A stretch of 9,765 nucleotides of DNA from Myxococcales bacterium (GTDB taxonomy: Bacteria; Myxococcota_A; UBA9160; SMWR01), in contig JACZXC010000079.1 of assembly GCA_022571825.1 (NCBI GenBank), positions 1 to 9,765 on the forward strand. Reading direction: 5' to 3'. Positions 5,795 to 9,765 of the stretch are shown piece by piece. The first letter of the stretch is position 1. The number at the start of each line of letters is the position of its first letter. The notes beneath the pieces were generated by a model. The model saw only the letters and a list, made by a program, of their open reading frames with translations. It made no database searches and was not told the DNA's origin. The translations under genes and the position numbers were made by a program.

Positions 5795-7870
5795 CTAGCG
5801 CAGGTAGCCGAGGGCCCGAAGCCGTTCGAGAGTTTCCGGCGTTTCGGAGGCGCCCCTGCGGGGCGCGTTTCGGGAGACGCGCGCGGGCTTGCCGAGCAGG
5901 AGCCGCAGTGCGTCTCGGCGTTCGGGGTTCCGGGCGGCGAGGTCGCGCGTCTCCCCCGGGTCGTTCTCCAGATCGTAGAGCTCGAGCCGTCCCGTCGACC
6001 ACTCGATCAGCTTCCAGCCGTCGCGTTGGATCGCGCGCAGGTTTCGGGCCAGGCGTTCGGGCCGCCAGCTCACCGACCGCTGCTGGACCCGAACCCAAGT
6101 GCGCGCATGCTCCCGTCCCAGGCCCCAGGCCCGACCATCGATCCGAGGAAGTGCGCCCAGGCCCGCGTGCGCGAGCACGATGGGAAACAGATCCACTGAC
6201 TCGACGATCCGACTCAGGCGCGACGGCGTCGGGGGCGCCCCCGGTGTGCCGACACCGGGCTTTACGATCAGGGGCACCCGGGTGAGCTCTCCGTACAGGT
6301 TCATCCCGTGCTCGACGAAACGGTGCTCGCCGAACGCCTCGCCGTGGTCGGAGGTCACGATCACGAGCATCTCGTTCCAGCGCGGGTGACGCTGAAGGTG
6401 ATCCAGCAGCCGGCCGAGATGCCGGTCCAGATAGCGCAGCTCGGCGTCGTAGAGCGCGACCAGGTGCGCCCGTTCTTCCGGCGCCAGGGTGCGATCTCCG
6501 CTGTTGATCCGCATGATCGTGCGGTGATCGAGCCCGAGCCGACTCCGGCCCGCCAGCCGGCCGGGAAAGGCGTCGCGCCCGCTCGCCGGCGGGTTGTAGG
6601 GGGAATGGGCGTCGAAGTAGTTCACGAACAGGAAGAACGGGTGATCGCCGGCGGCATCGATCAGCGAGATGGCCCGATCGCTGATGCGTGCGGCGCGCCG
6701 ATACGGAACTCCGTACTCGAAGAACTCCGCGTCCGAGAAGAGCGGCACCCGGCTCAGCATCGCAAGGGGCTCGCTCCATTCGCTGGCGGCGCGCCAGGGC
6801 GTTTCCAGCTTCATGGCGAAATTGAGGTCGAGGCTCGCATCATAGACCGCGAAGCCGCGATCGAGCCCGAAGTCCGGCGCGAGGGCTCCCCCGTTGGCCA
6901 AGACGCCGACGGTCCAGTAGCCCCGGGCGCTCAGCAGTCCCGCCAGGGTGGGCACGTGCCGAGCGAGCGGATAGGCATAAGCAGGAGGACTCGGATCGGC
7001 GATCGACGGAAACTGAGCGCCGTGACGCGGTGGGGTGAGCCCCGTGAAGAGCGAGGCGTGGGTGGGCAGCGAGTGGGGGCTGTTCGCCACCGCGCCATCG
7101 ATCACCACGGCCTGCTCGCGGGCAAAGCGATTCAGCCGTGGCATCGTGTCGCGCTCGTAGCCGTAGAGCTGAAGATGATCGACACGCACGGTATCGAGCA
7201 CGATCAGTACGGCCGGCGGCAGCGACGGGCGAGGCATCGCCATCGGCGGCCGCGGCAGGTCGGCACTGGGAGCGACGCGACCCAGGAAGATCGCAGCGGC
7301 GACGGCGAGGACCGCGATCGGAACCGTGACGGGAGGGCGCGGGACGCAACCGCCCCGTGGCAGCCGCGCTGCCAGCAGGAGGATGCCCACGGCGATCGCG
7401 CACGCGGCCACCGACGGCGCGGCCGCGACCTCGGTCTGGGCCCTCGCGAGCTGGGGACCGACCATCGTGCCACCGAGCGCCGCGCCCACGGCGACGGCGA
7501 TCAGCGGCGCACCGCGTCCCGGGAGCGGAAGCACACCCAGTGCGCAAACTCCCGCCGTCGCGGCGAACAGGACCCACACGCCCGCCGTTCCCGCTTCGGC
7601 GTGGACCGAAGGCCAGAGAGCCAGGGCGATCGGAAGTGCGAGGGCGGCCAGGGCCCAGGGCCGATCGTCGCAGCGGTCGGCGAGAAGAGCGGCGAGCAGG
7701 AGGTGGATTGCGACGATGACCCCGAGGTGCGACGCGAAGAAGCTCGGCGGGACCGGGCCCGGGACCGTCCAGAAGAACGGCATCTGAAACGCATTCGCGA
7801 GCGTCCCGCAGGCGAGGCCGGCGGCGAGACGCGCTCCCCAACGGCGATGGCGCGCGTTCCCGATCGGCAC
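5795..7870 (-). CDS. Membrane-anchored sulfatase/alkaline-phosphatase-fold hydrolase
   Basis: This is a 691-residue protein with a hydrophobic N-terminal half-domain (about six segments, residues 14-197) followed by a PF00884-type sulfatase fold facing the periplasm. The fold is clear from VLIVLDTVRVDHLQLYGY (221-238, metal Asp226), the nucleophile loop at 264-278, FVNYFDAHSPYNPP (about 415-428) and VTSDHGEAFGEH (505-516, Asp508-His509). It ends in LERLRALGYL, a common sulfatase-family tail. The nucleophile site reads S-L-P-T-H (267-271) rather than the sulfatase C/S-x-P-x-R, so formylglycine formation is uncertain. Ser267 may act directly, as Ser/Thr does in phosphatase and phosphoethanolamine-transferase relatives. 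The substrate is unknown; a cell-surface sulfate, phosphate or phospholipid ester is possible. The GTG at 7870 is chosen as the first start before the first helix. It has no Shine-Dalgarno, and TATACT lies six bases upstream. The gene lies 64 bases after the pilin-like gene. Confidence 0.88.
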   Translation of the reverse strand: MPIGNARHRRWGARLAAGLACGTLANAFQMPFFWTVPGPVPPSFFASHLGVIVAIHLLLAALLADRCDDRPWALAALALPIALALWPSVHAEAGTAGVWVLFAATAGVCALGVLPLPGRGAPLIAVAVGAALGGTMVGPQLARAQTEVAAAPSVAACAIAVGILLLAARLPRGGCVPRPPVTVPIAVLAVAAAIFLGRVAPSADLPRPPMAMPRPSLPPAVLIVLDTVRVDHLQLYGYERDTMPRLNRFAREQAVVIDGAVANSPHSLPTHASLFTGLTPPRHGAQFPSIADPSPPAYAYPLARHVPTLAGLLSARGYWTVGVLANGGALAPDFGLDRGFAVYDASLDLNFAMKLETPWRAASEWSEPLAMLSRVPLFSDAEFFEYGVPYRRAARISDRAISLIDAAGDHPFFLFVNYFDAHSPYNPPASGRDAFPGRLAGRSRLGLDHRTIMRINSGDRTLAPEERAHLVALYDAELRYLDRHLGRLLDHLQRHPRWNEMLVIVTSDHGEAFGEHRFVEHGMNLYGELTRVPLIVKPGVGTPGAPPTPSRLSRIVESVDLFPIVLAHAGLGALPRIDGRAWGLGREHARTWVRVQQRSVSWRPERLARNLRAIQRDGWKLIEWSTGRLELYDLENDPGETRDLAARNPERRDALRLLLGKPARVSRNAPRRGASETPETLERLRALGYLR

Positions 7871-7876
7871 GCGACG

Positions 7877-7882
7877 AGTATA
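7877..7882 (-). promoter_or_regulatory. Possible -10 box for the sulfatase-fold gene
   Basis: TATACT on the - strand matches the -10 consensus at five of six bases and ends six bases before the GTG start. Transcription would begin at or next to the start codon, so the mRNA could be leaderless. No -35 match lies at 16-18 bases. The gap carries no Shine-Dalgarno. Confidence 0.3.
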
Positions 7883-7888
7883 ACGACG

Positions 7889-7904
7889 CCGGGTCGTGGC
7901 CCGG
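7889..7904. other. Short inverted repeat after the pilin-like gene
   Basis: CCGGG and CCCGG arms of five bases flank a six-base loop, 30 bases past the pilin stop and just upstream of the TATACT box. It may be a weak hairpin at the end of the pilin transcript. There is no T-tract, and in GC-rich DNA such repeats arise easily by chance. Confidence 0.25.
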
Positions 7905-7934
7905 ATGCCAGGGCCATCGATTCATGAACCGAAA

Positions 7935-8525
7935 TCAATACTTGCTGGCGCGCGACCCGGGATCGCAGGGTCCGATCAGGTTCAGGCGGTTGGGCGCCCC
8001 GGTGCCGGGATCGAAAACGCCGGTGACCGGGCAGAGGGCCAGGGGCCCCGCGACCCCCGCCGATGTCCCGGGGATGGGCTTCACGTAGCCCCAGGTGTTG
8101 TAGGCGCCGTCGCCGTCGATGTCCGAGCGAGCCTCGATGGTGTAGGCCAGCTCGCCGTTGGTCTTCACGCCGTACTGGAAGTAGAGCTCGCCCTCGGGCG
8201 CCCAGCCGATCTCGTTGAAGCCGTGAACGTCCGTGTCCGCCAGCAGCCAGGCGACGCGCACGGGACCGATGGACAGGGGCAGGACGGGCACCGCGCTGAC
8301 GTAGACGCCAGACTCGGCAAAGTAGATCTCCTCCGCCTCCCGGATGGCGGCGATGTTGACACGGCTCTCGGCCGCCTTGGCCTTGAGCTGGAAGCGCATC
8401 ATGGTCGGGATCGCGACGGTGGCGAGGATGCCAACGATGCTCACCGTGAGCATCAGCTCGATGAGGGTGAAGCCGTTGCACCCTCTCGTGTGGAACCCGA
8501 GCCTGCCTCTCCAGCGGCTCGGCAT
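7935..8525 (-). CDS. Type IV pilin-like protein (prepilin with GFTLIE motif)
   Basis: This is a 196-residue prepilin. The leader is 18 residues long and basic, ending at Gly18, with the prepilin peptidase site before Phe19: GFTLIELM, with the conserved Glu at mature position 5 (Glu23). The hydrophobic assembly helix covers about 19-42. Glu and Lys-rich helix follows, then a globular region with DIDGDG (135-140), a patch seen in pilins of Myxococcus and Geobacter relatives that may bind calcium. Cys165 and Cys187 could form the C-terminal disulfide loop. The ATG at 8525 shares one base with the stop of the HAMP gene (TGATG), so the two are probably coupled. No assembly ATPase, platform protein or peptidase lies in the window, so it depends on machinery elsewhere. 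It could be a major pilin, a minor pilin or a type II secretion pseudopilin. The size and DxDGDG patch favour PilA-like. Confidence 0.9.
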   Translation of the reverse strand: MPSRWRGRLGFHTRGCNGFTLIELMLTVSIVGILATVAIPTMMRFQLKAKAAESRVNIAAIREAEEIYFAESGVYVSAVPVLPLSIGPVRVAWLLADTDVHGFNEIGWAPEGELYFQYGVKTNGELAYTIEARSDIDGDGAYNTWGYVKPIPGTSAGVAGPLALCPVTGVFDPGTGAPNRLNLIGPCDPGSRASKY

Positions 8526-9085
8526 CAGTCGCCGGCCGCCGTGCCGGGCGGGGGCGGAGCTTCGGAAGCTCCCAGCTGCGCCAGCAGACTGCGAGCCTCC
8601 GCGAGGTCGTTGACGTCCAGATGCGCGACGACCTCCTTGACGAGCCGCCGCCGCTGCTCTTCCTGCTCGCTCAGCTGGTTGCGCAGGTCGCTCACCGCTT
8701 CGGCCAGCGACTGGAGGTAGTCGCTCGGGCGGAGCGCGAGGCGCGGAGAGTAGTCGCCGCCCCGCATGCTTCGAACGGCCCGCTCGATCACCCCCACCGG
8801 CCCCGCGATGCGATGGGTGAGGTAGATCGCGCTCGCCGTGAGGCCCGCGCCCGCCAGGCTGAGGTAGATGAGATTGGCGCGCAGGAACAGGCTCCGGGTC
8901 TCCTCGGCCGTCATCGTCTTGAGAGCGAACTCACCCGGTAGCACGTAGACCGCCGCGACGTAGGCGAGGGCGACCACACCCAGGATCGCCAGCATCGGCA
9001 ACGCCAGCGCCAGCTGGAGGCGCGGGTCTACGAAGTAGCGGTCGCGTCGGTAGAACCGCGGCTTCGAACTCGGGTTGTCATGCAT
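8525..9085 (-). CDS. HAMP-domain membrane protein without a recognisable output domain
   Basis: This is a 186-residue inner-membrane protein. The N-terminus is basic (RFYRRDRYFVDPRLQ, about 10-24), followed by helix 1 (about 25-50), a short periplasmic loop of only about 20 residues, and helix 2 (about 68-90). A HAMP domain begins at THRIAGPVGVIERAV (90-104), with the usual GGDY in its linker (109-112). The C-terminus is a coiled coil (about 122-150), then a short helix and a Pro-rich end. HAMP normally passes a signal to a kinase, cyclase or chemotaxis domain; none is present. The ATG at 9085 has a good purine-rich ribosome site just upstream. A longer frame to 9574 lies over the neighbouring gene and was rejected. 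It sits 32 bases after the upstream membrane gene and touches the pilin gene at TGATG. The call as a HAMP protein is strong, the role is unknown. Confidence 0.85.
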   Translation of the reverse strand: MHDNPSSKPRFYRRDRYFVDPRLQLALALPMLAILGVVALAYVAAVYVLPGEFALKTMTAEETRSLFLRANLIYLSLAGAGLTASAIYLTHRIAGPVGVIERAVRSMRGGDYSPRLALRPSDYLQSLAEAVSDLRNQLSEQEEQRRRLVKEVVAHLDVNDLAEARSLLAQLGASEAPPPPGTAAGD

Positions 9086-9088
9086 GGG

Positions 9089-9098
9089 CCCTCTCCCC
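9089..9098 (-). promoter_or_regulatory. Ribosome binding site that fixes the HAMP protein start
   Basis: GGGGAGAGGG on the - strand lies three bases before the ATG at 9085. It supports this ATG over the longer open frame that extends to 9574. It is one of the few clear purine-rich ribosome sites in the window. Confidence 0.6.
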
Positions 9099-9117
9099 GT
9101 ACGGTTCTGCGAGATCG

Positions 9118-9765
9118 TCAGCTGACGGCCTGCAGAGGTTGCCCCGTGTGGTCTCGCTGCCGCGCTTCTGCCTGCAGGGTCAGGAAGCTGCGCAGGCGCG
9201 CCGCGGCGTACCGGTACGAGCGCTCCTGGAAGGAATGCATGGCCACGCCCGCGAAGAAGACGCACAGAAAGAAAAGCTGGACACCGATGAGAGGAAACTG
9301 CCCGACGTGACCGACCGGCAGCACCTCCCAGAAGGGCAGGACGATCGCCATCCCCAGGGACGGCAGGATGAAGCCGCGCGCCATCCGGTACGGGTCGCGG
9401 TAGACCTGAATCGCCTGGTGCAGGTGACGGGCCCGGATCTGGAGCACCTCCATGTCCCAGAGGTCCTTCGACCGGCGGAACAGGTTCCGCGACAGGGTGT
9501 GCATCGCCATGCCCACCGTGAAGGTGATCGTCAGCAGGGCAGCGAAGATGGGCAGGGCCTGGGCACCCGTCCATTGGTTCGCGTCACGCAGGTCGAGTGT
9601 CGGCGAGCCGACGTCCAGAAGGATGACGATCAGGAGCAGGGTGTAGAGACCCTGCAGCGCCGTCAGCAGGCCGAGCGAGTACGGATGCAGCGGCTCGCGC
9701 TCCATCGCCTCCGCCTCGGCGACCTCGAGCAACGAGCCGGCGTAGAGCACATAGACCCGATCGCA
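9118..9765 (-). CDS. OppD/DppD-like C-terminal tail joined in frame to a four-helix membrane protein (5' end outside window)
   Basis: The frame is open to the window edge. Its first codons read CDRVYVLYAGSLLEVAEAE and then PLHPYSLGLLTAL. These match the C-terminal part of oligopeptide/dipeptide ABC ATPases (C-D-R-V, Y-A-G, E, then H-P-Y-T/S-x-x-L-L-A-A). Soon after, near base 9655, the sequence changes to a membrane protein with helices at about 27-47, 64-85, 126-146 and 152-173, counted from GTG 9750. The loop between helices 2 and 3 is basic and probably cytoplasmic (RNLFRRSKDLW). The Cys-rich end usual in OppD (G-C-x-F-x-x-R-C) is absent. The membrane protein could instead begin at ATG 9705, which has a G/A-rich stretch (GAGGCGGAGG) upstream, but its first residues would still look like OppD. 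Possible readings are a real fusion, a truncated ATPase overlapping a new gene, or a chimeric join in the assembly. I do not recognise the membrane part. Confidence 0.6.
   Translation of the reverse strand, partial: CDRVYVLYAGSLLEVAEAEAMEREPLHPYSLGLLTALQGLYTLLLIVILLDVGSPTLDLRDANQWTGAQALPIFAALLTITFTVGMAMHTLSRNLFRRSKDLWDMEVLQIRARHLHQAIQVYRDPYRMARGFILPSLGMAIVLPFWEVLPVGHVGQFPLIGVQLFFLCVFFAGVAMHSFQERSYRYAAARLRSFLTLQAEARQRDHTGQPLQAVS

Noticed and set aside
4986..6779. - strand frame of 597 codons covering fetA and part of the sulfatase-fold gene
   Set aside because: It is in a different frame from both and is Arg/Pro/Gly-rich without motifs. The two real genes in this span have full-length family signatures.
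6308..7927. Long + strand open frame of 539 codons antisense to the sulfatase-fold gene
   Set aside because: It is rich in Arg, His, Asp and Gly with no domain, helix pattern or family motif, as expected of a GC-rich shadow. The opposite strand carries clear PF00884 motifs.

Overview
The window looks like chromosomal DNA from a high-GC Gram-negative bacterium. Codon third positions are mostly G or C. The genes have the style of the old Deltaproteobacteria (Myxococcota, Desulfobacterota or Binatota-like): a GFTLIE pilin with a D-x-D-G-D-G patch, a membrane HAMP protein of the YFVDPRLQ type, a TupABC tungstate importer and a sulfatase-fold protein with a membrane N-terminus. The lineage is inferred from gene style only. 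I see no phage, insertion sequence, CRISPR array, tRNA or rRNA. Coding is dense: every gap between genes is under 100 bases.

Layout. On the + strand, bases 1-968 hold the end of rarA (recombination factor) and a HAD phosphatase-like gene that overlaps it by GTGA. Everything else is on the - strand and is described here in its direction of transcription, from the right edge leftwards. First comes an open-ended reading frame (9765-9118) that starts as the tail of an oligopeptide/dipeptide ABC ATPase and continues in frame as a four-helix membrane protein. Then come a HAMP-domain membrane protein (9085-8525) and a type IV pilin-like protein (8525-7935), whose start shares one base with the HAMP gene's stop. 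Next is a membrane-anchored sulfatase-fold hydrolase (7870-5795). It is followed by an ABC pair of the FetA/FetB (UPF0014) family (5719-4285), a thioredoxin-like [2Fe-2S] ferredoxin (4231-3854), an exported NlpC/P60 peptidase (3809-3315) and the tungstate importer tupB-tupC-tupA (3263 to about 972 or 797).

How the genes fit together. The left part of the - strand block reads as a metal and oxyanion homeostasis segment: probable iron export or handling (FetAB), a small Fe-S protein and high-affinity tungstate (or molybdate) uptake. The NlpC/P60 wall hydrolase between them has no obvious link to metals. TupB, TupC and TupA are joined by ATGA overlaps and should be translated together. The right part is a small pilus/signalling segment, with a pilin-like subunit translationally coupled to a HAMP protein that has no recognisable output domain.

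Points worth checking are the in-frame junction between OppD-like and membrane sequence at the right edge, the apparent frame loss or stop loss at the 3' end of tupA that makes it run 172 bases into the convergent HAD gene, a Gln-to-Glu change in the TupC Q-loop, the non-canonical S-x-P-T-H site of the sulfatase-fold protein, and two genes whose best -10-like box lies so close to the start codon that a nearly leaderless mRNA is possible.
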